A stretch of 64,000 nucleotides of DNA from Tolumonas osonensis (GTDB lineage Bacteria; Pseudomonadota; Gammaproteobacteria; Enterobacterales; Aeromonadaceae), in the NCBI RefSeq assembly GCF_014202415.1, contig NZ_JACHGR010000003.1, positions 304,834-368,833 of the forward strand, in the 5' to 3' direction. The position numbers and the translations under genes were made by a program. This document shows positions 56,158 to 64,000 of this stretch, one piece after another. The notes beneath the pieces are model-generated. The model saw only the letters and a program-made list of their open reading frames with translations. It was not told the origin of the DNA and searched no databases. How positions within the stretch are numbered: position 1 is the first letter of the stretch; the number at the start of each line of letters is the position of its first letter.

Positions 56158-56949
56158 TCAGATATCCTGTTCCATACTCAGCGATGGCTTCAAGGTTGAT
56201 GGACGTCCGACCTCTTTTGCCGGAACCCCTGCCACGGTAGTATGTGGTGGGACTGGCGCCAGAACGACACTGCCTGCGCCAATTTTTGCGCCCTCACCGA
56301 CTTCGATATTTCCCAGCACTTTCGCACCAGCACCAATCATCACGCCTTCACGAATTTTCGGATGACGGTCGCCATGCTCTTTACCTGTTCCGCCCAGAGT
56401 TACATTCTGCAGGATAGACACATCGTTACCAATCACTGCGGTTTCACCGACCACAATACCGGTCGCGTGATCAAGCATGATCCCGAAACCAATCTGTGCT
56501 GCCGGATGAATATCCACGCCATAAACAACAGAAATCTGATGCTGCAGAAATAGCGCCAGTGATTGCCGCCCCTGTAACCACAGCCAGTGCGCAATACGAT
56601 AGGCCTGCAGAGCCTGAAATCCTTTCAGATATAAAAGCGGTGTCGAAAGAAAATTGACTGCCGGATCCCGCTCCGTCACAGCACAAATATCACAGGCCAC
56701 CGCATCCAGTATCTCAGCATCGGCACGCAACGCCTGTTCAATGACTTCACGCAAAACAATCGGCGGCATCGTCACGCTGCCTAATTTGTTTGCCAGTTGG
56801 AAACTGAGAGCGGCTCCCAAACTATCATGATTAATAATCGTGGAATGGAAAAAGCTGGCCAGCATCGGCTCCTCAGCTGCCATCTGAACAGCCTCATCCC
56901 TGATTGTCTGCCAGGCCTTGTCTTTCTTAACGCATTTTTTGCAGGCCAT
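56158..56949 (-). CDS. cysE: Serine O-acetyltransferase
   Basis: First enzyme of cysteine synthesis, transferring acetyl from acetyl-CoA to serine. The 263-residue protein has the N-terminal helical domain and the C-terminal left-handed beta-helix with hexapeptide repeats; DIHPAAQIGFGIMLDHATGIVVGETAVIG holds the catalytic His-Asp region, and LGGTGKEHGDRHPKI the active-site loop. The N-terminus has a short Cys/Lys-rich leader (MACKKCVKKDK) not typical of E. coli CysE. It lies 22 bases after fieF. Confidence 0.95.
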   Translation of the reverse strand: MACKKCVKKDKAWQTIRDEAVQMAAEEPMLASFFHSTIINHDSLGAALSFQLANKLGSVTMPPIVLREVIEQALRADAEILDAVACDICAVTERDPAVNFLSTPLLYLKGFQALQAYRIAHWLWLQGRQSLALFLQHQISVVYGVDIHPAAQIGFGIMLDHATGIVVGETAVIGNDVSILQNVTLGGTGKEHGDRHPKIREGVMIGAGAKVLGNIEVGEGAKIGAGSVVLAPVPPHTTVAGVPAKEVGRPSTLKPSLSMEQDI

Positions 56950-56971
56950 ATTACTCCCTAAGCGCCGTATT

Positions 56972-57880
56972 TCATGACTGATGATGCACGTTTTCTTTGG
57001 TCAGTACTGAAATAGGGTCCATGTGAATAAGAATATCGGAAACCGGAAATTGTTCTTTTAAACGCATCTCGGCTATATCTGCCAATGCGTGAGCTTTAAC
57101 CAGCGGTAAATCATCATCCAGCTCCAAATGTAACTGAATAAAACGCATTGGCCCGGAAAGACGGGTTTTTAGATCATGAATTCCCCGAACACCTTCTACA
57201 GAACAACAAATCAGGCTGATTTGCTGGCATTCCTCTTCGGGCAACTGACGATCCAGCAACGTCTGAATTGCTTCATAACCTATTTGTAATGCACTCCACA
57301 GGATATACCCCCCCAGCAAAATAGCAAAGATTGCATCTGCGTTAGGAAATCCCCGGGAAGATAATACCAATGCCAGCAATACCGCCGCATTGAGCAATAA
57401 ATCTGAGCGGTAATGCAGCGAGTCAGCTTTTACGGCCTGACTTCCGGTCAGACGAATAACATAACCTTGAAACGTAACCAGAATCAAAGTCAGTATGATT
57501 GATGCAATACTGATCCATATCCCCACAGAAACATGCTGGAGGGGCTTCGGATCAATCAAGGCATCAACACCGTGCATTAGCAACACCAGGGCAGAACCGG
57601 TAATAAAGGCAGCCTGGGCCAGACTCGCTAGTGACTCCGCCTTACCATGACCAAACTGGTGATTGTCATCCGCCGGAATTAATGCGTAGCGCACAGCCAG
57701 CAAACTGATCAATGAGGCACTGATATCCATCATCGAATCGGTCAGGGATGCAAGTAAACTGGATGAGCCTGTCATTAGCCAGGCGATCAGTTTACCGATA
57801 ATCAATATGCCTGCAGTGGTGGAAGAGGCAATCCCCGCAAAAGTAACCCAACGATAATAATGTCCCTGTTCTGTTGCCAT
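56972..57880 (-). CDS. fieF: Cation diffusion facilitator FieF-like
   Basis: CDF transporter exporting divalent metals (ferrous iron and zinc in E. coli). The protein of about 302 residues has six membrane helices; the metal site DxxxD is in [15 protein letters not shown] and the second in [34 protein letters not shown] is diagnostic, and a C-terminal cytosolic domain ends in HMDP. Start 57880 gives [13 protein letters not shown], and the longer frame reaches into a terminator region. cysE and the membrane protein follow. Confidence 0.93.
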   Translation of the reverse strand: MATEQGHYYRWVTFAGIASSTTAGILIIGKLIAWLMTGSSSLLASLTDSMMDISASLISLLAVRYALIPADDNHQFGHGKAESLASLAQAAFITGSALVLLMHGVDALIDPKPLQHVSVGIWISIASIILTLILVTFQGYVIRLTGSQAVKADSLHYRSDLLLNAAVLLALVLSSRGFPNADAIFAILLGGYILWSALQIGYEAIQTLLDRQLPEEECQQISLICCSVEGVRGIHDLKTRLSGPMRFIQLHLELDDDLPLVKAHALADIAEMRLKEQFPVSDILIHMDPISVLTKENVHHQS

Positions 57881-57946
57881 CCGGTAACAATCCAAATAAA
57901 GAGAAGAAACTGAAGTATAGCTGACAAGAAAAACACCAAAAAGCAA

Positions 57947-57971
57947 AAAGGGCTAGCCTGAGCTAACCCTT
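57947..57971 (-). terminator. Terminator after tRNA-Pro
   Basis: Minus-strand AAGGGTTAGC-TCAG-GCTAGCCCTT (one G.U pair) followed by TTTGCTTTTTGG. It ends the tRNA-Pro transcript before fieF. Confidence 0.75.
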
Positions 57972-57980
57972 TGATATCTC

Positions 57981-58057
<77 letters not shown>

Positions 58058-58074
58058 AACTCCAATAACCAATG

Positions 58075-58103
58075 AATCTAATAAACAGATCCAGTCATTG
58101 CAA
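58075..58103 (-). promoter_or_regulatory. Possible promoter of tRNA-Pro
   Basis: Minus-strand TTGCAA (58103-58098), a 17-base spacer and TAGATT (58080-58075), 18 bases before the tRNA 5' end. Both boxes are imperfect. Confidence 0.45.
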
Positions 58104-58160
58104 GCTCTTTTTCCATCATAAAATACTCATGATGTTTATATGGTTATTATTCAACCGCTC

Positions 58161-59012
58161 TCATTCCTTCAATTGCATCGCAGCCTTAATTTCAGCTTTG
58201 CGGCGCTTCTCTGCAGAAGCCATCATCCACCAGCCAATAAATGTCGCAATAGAAACAACCAGAATGATCAGTGTTGCCAGCGCATTAATCTTGGGGCTTA
58301 CCCCCAGACGTACACTGGAGAAAACCACCATCGGCAATGTTGTGGCATTTGGACCGGAAACGAAGCTGGTAATCACCAGATCATCAACAGACAACGTAAA
58401 GCCCAATAACCATCCTGCAGCGATAGCGGGGGCGATAGATGGCAACGTGATCAGGAAAAACACCTTGAAGGGTGTTGCCCCCAGATCCTGTGCTGCTTCT
58501 TCGATCGAGAGATCCAGTTCCTGCAAACGGGAGCGGACAATCACGGTGACATAAGCCGCAGTAAACGTCACATGCGCAATCCAGATTGTCATGGCGCCAC
58601 GTTGTGCCGGCCAGCCAAACATACTGGACATAGCCACAAACAAGAGCAGCAACGCCAAACCGGTTATTACCTCAGGCATGACCATGGGTGCTGTGATTAA
58701 AAAAGCGAAACTGGTCTGTCCACGAAAATTACCGACCCGGGTCAGCACGAATGCGGCCAGCGTTCCGATAACCACCGCCATACTGGCACTTAATACCCCA
58801 ATGGTCAGACTCAGTATCACCCCATTCATCATCAGGTCGTCAGCAAACAGTTCGCCATACCACTTCACCGAAAAACCTGACCAGACTGTGACCAGACGGG
58901 ATTCGTTAAATGAATACACAATCAGCAGCAGGATCGGTACATACAAAAAACCAAAACCAGCCAGTAAGATAAAAGTACGGAATTTCGATTTTATCTGTGG
59001 AATAGGAGTCAT
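58161..59012 (-). CDS. potI: Putrescine ABC transporter permease PotI
   Basis: Second permease of a polyamine ABC importer. The 283-residue protein has six hydrophobic segments and the EAA loop EEAAQDLGATPFKVFFLITLP. It overlaps the potH stop by four bases and ends the potFGHI run. PotI is preferred over PotC from the neighbouring genes and sequence style. Confidence 0.93.
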   Translation of the reverse strand: MTPIPQIKSKFRTFILLAGFGFLYVPILLLIVYSFNESRLVTVWSGFSVKWYGELFADDLMMNGVILSLTIGVLSASMAVVIGTLAAFVLTRVGNFRGQTSFAFLITAPMVMPEVITGLALLLLFVAMSSMFGWPAQRGAMTIWIAHVTFTAAYVTVIVRSRLQELDLSIEEAAQDLGATPFKVFFLITLPSIAPAIAAGWLLGFTLSVDDLVITSFVSGPNATTLPMVVFSSVRLGVSPKINALATLIILVVSIATFIGWWMMASAEKRRKAEIKAAMQLKE

Positions 59013-59929
59013 GAACCACTCTCCTGCATTTCACGACGCTGATAGCGATAGAACCAGATAATAGGGACCATCAGAATAGTCAGCATGACAACAGCTACGG
59101 CTGAAGCTACCGGCCAGTCACGGTTGTTAAAGAACTCCTGCCATAAAACCCGGCCGATCAATAATGAATCCGGTCCCCCTAACAATTCAGGGATAACAAA
59201 TTCACCGACTGCAGGAATAAAAACCAGCATAGAACCCGCCATGATGCCATTTTTGGTCAACGGTAACGTAATAGACAAAAATGCCCGGAACGGCCGAGCG
59301 CCCAGATCGGATGCCGCCTCAATCAGGGAATAATCCAGCCGCATCAAGGCAGTATAAATAGGCAGAATCATGAATGGTAAATAGGCATATACAATACCGA
59401 CATACACCGCACCATTCGTGTGCAGCATATTAAGTGGTTCATCAATGATGCCTAACCACATCAGCAAGTTATTGATAAGACCATTATTTTTTAGAATACC
59501 AATCCAGGCATAAACTCTGATTAGAAATGATGTCCAGCTAGGCAATACCACTAACATCAATAATACGTTACGAACTGCCGGCGTGGAATGCACAATTGCC
59601 CAGGCAATTGGATATCCCACCAGTAAACATAACACTGTTGATGTGACTGCGACCTGTATCGATTGCAAATAAGAATCCAGATACATTACATCATCCAGCA
59701 GATAGATATAATTTCCCAGATTCAGAATAAAATTCAGTTTCTCCTCTGTATAAGTCACCAGCTCAGTATAAGGAGGAATAGCAACCTGAACCTCTGCAAA
59801 ACTGATTTTCAGAATGATGACGAATGGAATGAGGAAAAACAGCAACATCCATATATAAGGTACCGCGATCACCAGATGGCGGCCTTTGGGCAACCAGCTT
59901 GTATACTGACGTAATGTTTCCTGAATCAT
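59009..59929 (-). CDS. potH: Putrescine ABC transporter permease PotH
   Basis: First permease of the importer. The protein of about 306 residues starts MIQETLRQYTSWLPKGRHL, has a long periplasmic stretch after the first helix, and carries the EAA motif EAASDLGARPFRAFLSITLP. Start 59929 overlaps the potG stop by four bases (ATGA), which supports it over the longer frame. Confidence 0.94.
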   Translation of the reverse strand: MIQETLRQYTSWLPKGRHLVIAVPYIWMLLFFLIPFVIILKISFAEVQVAIPPYTELVTYTEEKLNFILNLGNYIYLLDDVMYLDSYLQSIQVAVTSTVLCLLVGYPIAWAIVHSTPAVRNVLLMLVVLPSWTSFLIRVYAWIGILKNNGLINNLLMWLGIIDEPLNMLHTNGAVYVGIVYAYLPFMILPIYTALMRLDYSLIEAASDLGARPFRAFLSITLPLTKNGIMAGSMLVFIPAVGEFVIPELLGGPDSLLIGRVLWQEFFNNRDWPVASAVAVVMLTILMVPIIWFYRYQRREMQESGS

Positions 59930-61059
59930 ATTGTCAGCACCACGCAAGAATCCGGATCCCAGCACAGATACACCTGATCATCCCAAGTTGGTAACCCGGT
60001 GCGGAAACGGTTCACATTCGGTAATGTAGCTATTACCAACTTACCGCTTTCTAAACGCACGTGATAAATCGAAATATCACCCATATAGGCAATGTTTTCG
60101 ACAACACCACGATCATAATTAGTGTGGTCTGATGGAATATCATCCCGGAAATGAATTTTTTCCGGACGCAGAGCCACCATCAGAGGAACCCCCTCTGCCA
60201 TGGATGCACCGTGGTTAACCTGAATTGGGTGTGTCAGTGCATCGGATTGAATAATCATATAATCAGGACCATCTTCAACCAGGATCCCTTCAAAGATATT
60301 CACTGAACCAATAAACTCGGCACTCAAACGACAGTTCGGGTGCTCATAAATTTCTTCCGGGCTACCGATCTGAACAAATTCACCGCGATCCATGATGGCA
60401 ATACGACCCGCCATGGTCATCGCTTCTTCCTGATCATGGGTTACCATGACACACGTTACACCAACCCGCTCGATGATATCGACAACTTCCAGCTGCATTT
60501 TTTCACGCAGTTTTTTGTCCAGAGCCCCCATTGGCTCATCCAGCAGCAATAATTTAGGTCGCTTAGCCAAAGATCGGGCTAAAGCCACACGTTGCCGTTG
60601 GCCACCTGAAAGCTGGTGTGGTTTTCTCTTGGCATATTGTTGCATATCAACCAGCTCCAGCATTTCATGCACCCGCTGATTGATTTCATCCTTAGGCAAA
60701 CCATCCTGTTTAAGCCCAAAAGCAATGTTCTGCTCTACCGTCATATGCGGAAACAAGGCATATGACTGGAACATCATATTAATCGGCCGTTTATACGGCG
60801 GCATATCAGCCAGATCTTGGCCATCCAGAATGATTTGCCCCTTCGTCGGGGTTTCAAAACCAGCCAGCAGACGCAATAATGTCGACTTACCACAGCCAGA
60901 TGCGCCTAGCAGTGCAAAAATCTCACCTTTATTAATGGTAAGGCTAACGTTATCTACCGCAGGAATACCATCGAATTGCTTGGTAAGGTTGCGGATCTCC
61001 AATAGTGGTCGAGCAGAATGCTCGGTTGGTACTAAGGCAGGTTTATCGACCACAGCCAT
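59926..61059 (-). CDS. potG: Putrescine ABC transporter ATPase PotG
   Basis: ATP-binding subunit. The protein of about 377 residues has Walker A LGASGCGKSTLLR, Q loop MFQSYALFPHM, signature LSGGQRQRVALARSL, Walker B LLLLDEPMGALD and a C-terminal TOBE-type domain with ALRPEKIHF. Start 61059 (MAVVDKPALVPTEHS) has a GGGAGAAA site; the longer frame adds 11 residues. Confidence 0.95.
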   Translation of the reverse strand: MAVVDKPALVPTEHSARPLLEIRNLTKQFDGIPAVDNVSLTINKGEIFALLGASGCGKSTLLRLLAGFETPTKGQIILDGQDLADMPPYKRPINMMFQSYALFPHMTVEQNIAFGLKQDGLPKDEINQRVHEMLELVDMQQYAKRKPHQLSGGQRQRVALARSLAKRPKLLLLDEPMGALDKKLREKMQLEVVDIIERVGVTCVMVTHDQEEAMTMAGRIAIMDRGEFVQIGSPEEIYEHPNCRLSAEFIGSVNIFEGILVEDGPDYMIIQSDALTHPIQVNHGASMAEGVPLMVALRPEKIHFRDDIPSDHTNYDRGVVENIAYMGDISIYHVRLESGKLVIATLPNVNRFRTGLPTWDDQVYLCWDPDSCVVLTI

Positions 61060-61121
61060 GTTTTTCTCCCAGAAACAATCAAGGGGCGTCACGGACGCCC
61101 CTATTTCTACATCAATAACAG

Positions 61122-62222
61122 TTAATTACCAGTTTTAACCTTGGTCCATTCACGAGTGATCTCGCGATTGATTTTGGCTGGTAAAACTTTCAAAGCAAAC
61201 ATTTTGGCTTTCAGTTCTTCTGGTGGGTAGATATTCGGATTATTCCGTAATGCTTCATCAACCATTGGCAAGGATGCAGCATTACCACTTGCGTAAGAAA
61301 CATAGTTCGAAACTTTAGCAATGACTTCCGGACGCATCAGATAATTGATGAATGCATGTGCGTTTTCCGGATGTTTTGCATCAGCCGGAATAGCCAGCAT
61401 GTCATAGAAGACCAGTGCGCCTTCCTTCGGAATCACATAATCCACAGTCACACCATTTTTAGCTTCTTCAGCACGGGCTGCAGCCTGCATTACGTCTCCA
61501 GACCAGCCAATTGCCACGCAGATATCACCATTAGCAAGGTCATTAATATATTGAGACGAATGGAAATAGGTAATGTGTGGACGTAAGGATGTCAGCAACT
61601 TACCGGCTTCTTTATAATCGGCCGAACTCGTACTGTTAGGATCTTTCCCAATATAATGCAGTACTGTAGCCATGATTTCTGTTGGCGCATTCAGGAAAGA
61701 AACACCGCATTTTTTCAGTTTTGACAGATTTTCAGGCTTCAGAACAGCATCCCAGCTATCCAGCTTGAAATCAGGACCCATTACTGCAGCAACTTTTTTA
61801 GGATTAAAACCAATACCGGTTGTACCACCCAGATAAGGAACAGAGTGCGCGTTGTCCGGATCTTTATCCGCCAACAACTTCATAATGCCTGCATCCATAT
61901 TTTTCAGATTAGATAACTTGTTTTTATCCAACTTCTGAAAAACACCAGCCTGGATCTGACGAGCCAGAAAATCCGAACTTGGTACAACAATATCAAAGCC
62001 GGTATTGCCAGCCAATAACTTGGCTTCCAGAACTTCGTTACTGTCAAACACGTCATAAACTACTTTGATACCGGTTTCTTTTTCAAAATTAGCCACCGTA
62101 TCTTCAGCAATATAATCACTCCAGTTATACACATGCAGAACTTTTTCTTCCTGAGCCACTGCACTACTCATAGTCACAGCAACCGCAAGAGAAGCAGCCA
62201 CTAGTCCTTTAATGTATGACAT
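61122..62222 (-). CDS. potF: Putrescine-binding periplasmic protein PotF
   Basis: Periplasmic receptor of the importer. The 366-residue protein has a signal peptide (MSYIKGLVAASLAVAVTMSS) ending near AVAQ, then EEKVLHVYNWSDYIAEDTV, the spermidine/putrescine-binding N-terminus, and WSGDVMQAAARAEEAKNG. Start 62222 has an AGGAGATG site. First gene of potFGHI. PotF binds putrescine in E. coli; the exact specificity here is inferred. Confidence 0.94.
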   Translation of the reverse strand: MSYIKGLVAASLAVAVTMSSAVAQEEKVLHVYNWSDYIAEDTVANFEKETGIKVVYDVFDSNEVLEAKLLAGNTGFDIVVPSSDFLARQIQAGVFQKLDKNKLSNLKNMDAGIMKLLADKDPDNAHSVPYLGGTTGIGFNPKKVAAVMGPDFKLDSWDAVLKPENLSKLKKCGVSFLNAPTEIMATVLHYIGKDPNSTSSADYKEAGKLLTSLRPHITYFHSSQYINDLANGDICVAIGWSGDVMQAAARAEEAKNGVTVDYVIPKEGALVFYDMLAIPADAKHPENAHAFINYLMRPEVIAKVSNYVSYASGNAASLPMVDEALRNNPNIYPPEELKAKMFALKVLPAKINREITREWTKVKTGN

Positions 62223-62541
62223 CACGCATCTCCTGAATCTCAAGTAATGAACAGTACACGGAAGTGATGTATGCACATCCCCTTCCACATTTTTAGCTGA
62301 GTTGTATCGTGTGTGATATTCTCAGAACATGCCAATGAAGACATTTCTTCAAGGTAAACTCGTTTTTATTATATTTCCAATAAATGCGATTGTATGCAAA
62401 AGATCTACGATTTTATTTAAGATTCAAACAAAAGATCGTCACTAATGAATAGCATAGCGTTTCACGATTATGGTTCATTTTAAGCTGTGATCATCTATTC
62501 AATATTGAAAAGGCTGCAGTTATAAAATTAAGAGGTTGCCA
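62223..62541. promoter_or_regulatory. Divergent AT-rich region between potF and creA
   Basis: About 320 bases with no convincing ORF. It should hold the promoters of the potFGHI operon and of creA. I see no strong symmetric operator; a half-matching CRP-like TGTGA (62485-62489) stands alone. Confidence 0.4.
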
Positions 62542-63018
62542 ATGCGTCTGTTCTCTTTCTGTTTTTTTTCTCTGATCTCCTTACATACTTATGCTCAGGA
62601 TGCTGAACGCATTGGCGAAGTCAGTACTGAGTTCAAGTTGGTTGGTCCCAACCACAAAATTATTATTGAAGCTTTTGAAGACCCCAAAATAACGGGAGTT
62701 ACTTGCTACCTATCTCGTCCCAAAACAGGGGGCATTTCTGGTGGCTTAGGGTTGGCGGAAGATCGTGCTTATGCTTCCATTTCCTGCACAAAAGTAGGAC
62801 CGGTAAAGATCAATCAGGAATTTTCTCCGGGTGAAATTGTCTTTGATGTAAAGACATCACTGATCTTTAAAGAACAACGCGTGGTTCGCTTTCTGGATAA
62901 AATACATAACACCCTGATTTATCTGACATACAGTACACGTGTTGTAGATGGTTCTTACAAAAGTGCCATATCAGTTGTACCCATTGATCCATCCGTCTCA
63001 TCTCCAGATATTAAATAA
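62542..63018 (+). CDS. creA: CreA family exported protein
   Basis: A 158-residue periplasmic protein of the CreA family (function unknown). A signal peptide (MRLFSFCFFSLISLHTYAQ) is followed by the diagnostic IGEVSTEFKLVGPNHKIIIEAF, VTCYLSRPKTGGISGGLGLAEDRA and KSAISVVP. The ATG at 62542 has AGAGG seven bases upstream and is preferred over the TTG at 62536. No creBC two-component genes are nearby. Confidence 0.92.
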   Translation: MRLFSFCFFSLISLHTYAQDAERIGEVSTEFKLVGPNHKIIIEAFEDPKITGVTCYLSRPKTGGISGGLGLAEDRAYASISCTKVGPVKINQEFSPGEIVFDVKTSLIFKEQRVVRFLDKIHNTLIYLTYSTRVVDGSYKSAISVVPIDPSVSSPDIK

Positions 63019-63173
63019 ATAAGAACAGAAAAATCACAATCAATCCGGCTTAAAGAGACGCTCAATTATTGGACACAATCAGAGAGTAAAGAGAGGGGCT
63101 ACGTTAAATGTCCTATAGATAAGCACTAAAAGTGATATGCTCTTGTCATTTTCTTCAAACATCATGACATCTT

Positions 63174-63704
63174 ATGAAATATTTTATTTGTGTAAGCCTG
63201 ATTCTTGCAGGCTGTAGCAACACCATGACTGAACAGCAATGTTCCGAAACAAATTGGCATACCCGAGGGATTTCAGACGCTTGGGCAGGAAAATATCTCA
63301 ATACTGCCAATGAATATATGGAACAATGTGCCGAATATGGTGTTCAGCCAGATCTCAGGCAATGGAGAAAAGGATATTTATCCGCACTTCATCAACAATG
63401 CCCAGCCAGTAAAGCATTTGAATTAGCTGCTAACCAGCAAAACTATGCAGGACCTTGTCTTGCCGATACAGAGTTTAAGAAAACACTGAGCATCAGCGCA
63501 GAAGAAGCCAAGCAAAAAATGGAATTACACCGTATAGAGACACGGTTACAAGAAATTCAAATAGCAAAAGGTTCTGCAGACAAAGGCCAGCAACAGGATT
63601 TAAGCTGGGAAGAATATCAGTTGCAACAAGAACTATTAGATATCAAAGGTACATTGCAAATAACAGAACCCGAACCTCTGAACAAATTTCTATTTGAGAA
63701 ATAG
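63174..63704 (+). CDS. DUF2799 lipoprotein
   Basis: A 176-residue lipoprotein with a short signal peptide and lipobox (LILAGC, Cys at residue 14). The mature part fits DUF2799: spaced Cys and aromatic residues (CSETNWHTRGISDAWAG, GYLSALHQQCP, YAGPCLAD), followed by a charged, helical C-terminal tail of about 60 residues (EEAKQKMELHRIETRLQEIQ). Function is unknown. It lies between creA and an rRNA operon in the opposite direction. Confidence 0.8.
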   Translation: MKYFICVSLILAGCSNTMTEQQCSETNWHTRGISDAWAGKYLNTANEYMEQCAEYGVQPDLRQWRKGYLSALHQQCPASKAFELAANQQNYAGPCLADTEFKKTLSISAEEAKQKMELHRIETRLQEIQIAKGSADKGQQQDLSWEEYQLQQELLDIKGTLQITEPEPLNKFLFEK

Positions 63705-63755
63705 AACATCGAAAAGCAGGAATTCCCTGCTTTAATTTTTATAAAAAAGAAAAAC

Positions 63756-63785
63756 AAAAAGCCCTGAGCAGTTGCTCAGGGCTTT
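63756..63785. terminator. Bidirectional terminator of the rRNA operon and the DUF2799 gene
   Basis: AAAGCCCTGAG-CAGTTG-CTCAGGGCTTT, an 11-base stem, with T runs on both strands (TTTTTGTTTTTC on minus). It ends the 5S-tRNA-Thr transcript. Confidence 0.9.
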
Positions 63786-63796
63786 ATTCTTTTCAA

Positions 63797-63872
63797 TGGT
63801 GCTGATACCCAGAGTCGAACTGGGGACCTCACCCTTACCAAGGGTGCGCTCTACCAACTGAGCCATATCAGC
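63797..63872 (-). tRNA. tRNA-Thr (GGT)
   Basis: A 76-base gene with encoded CCA; anticodon loop TTGGTAA gives GGT, and T loop TTCGACT. It lies 32 bases downstream of 5S rRNA, so it is the distal tRNA of the rRNA operon. Confidence 0.97.
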
Positions 63873-63904
63873 ACTTTATCTCGGCTGACTTTCGTCTAAT
63901 TAGG

Positions 63905-64000
63905 TGCCTGGCAGTGTCCTACTCTCACATGGCGAATGCCACACTACCATCGGCGCTACAGCGTTTCACTTCTGTGTTCGGAATGGATACAGGTGGTTCC
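63905..64000 (-). rRNA. rrf: 5S rRNA (5' part outside the window)
   Basis: The minus strand reads CCACCTG...CCGAACACAGAAGTGAAACGC...CGATGGTAGTGTGG and ends CACTGCCAGGCA, which is the 5S rRNA 3' portion. About 96 bases are visible, so about 20-25 bases at the 5' end are outside the window. It marks the distal end of a rrn operon. Confidence 0.96.

Overview
The window is a contiguous block of chromosomal housekeeping genes from a gammaproteobacterium of moderate GC. Protein sequences and gene order (rlmD-relA-mazG-pyrG-eno-ftsB-ispD-ispF-truD-surE-pcm-nlpD-rpoS, opposite mutS-pncC-recA-recX-alaS-csrA) resemble enteric, Vibrio and Aeromonas relatives. An Aeromonadales member such as Tolumonas is my best guess; this is inferred from protein resemblance, not from a database search. 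I see no insertion sequence, prophage, integron, CRISPR array, restriction system or other foreign block.

Layout: 1-3803 holds the ybgC 3' part and the cydA-cydB-cydX terminal oxidase operon with a long leader. 3804-9111 is a minus-strand DNA repair and translation block (fmdB-like, aspS, yebC, ruvC, ruvA, ruvB) with a LexA-type box in front of ruvAB. 9318-14745 is the plus-strand miaB-ybeZ-ybeY-corC-lnt block. 14803-19043 has a YdcH-like gene, dusA, a small unknown ORF, alr and dnaB. 19136-19634 is a tRNA operon (Ser-GCT followed by four near-identical Arg-ACG genes). 19799-25129 runs csrA, alaS, recX, recA (SOS box) and pncC, facing mutS. 27830-41578 is the large minus-strand rlmD to rpoS block. 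41675-44404 is barA.

44430-57880 is more mixed: an acyltransferase, a LysE-type exporter opposite a MocR regulator with a perfect palindrome between them, yheU, crp, argD, pabA, ychJ, a PP1-like phosphatase, an MHS-family transporter, rraA, zapB, an unrecognised 12-helix-type membrane protein, cysE and fieF. 57981-62222 holds tRNA-Pro and a putrescine-type potFGHI ABC transporter operon. 62542-63704 has creA and a DUF2799 lipoprotein. The window ends in the distal part of an rRNA operon (5S rRNA, tRNA-Thr, terminator) on the minus strand.

Functional themes are oxygen-limited respiration (cydABX), recombination and SOS (ruvABC, recA, recX, mutS), global regulation (rpoS, crp, csrA, relA, barA) and tRNA or rRNA modification (miaB, dusA, truD, rlmD). 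I found no strong candidate for a new multi-gene system. The most useful leads are small: the MocR/LysE palindrome, the unknown membrane protein, the small ORF next to dusA, and the dual-looking palindrome between ruvC and ruvA.
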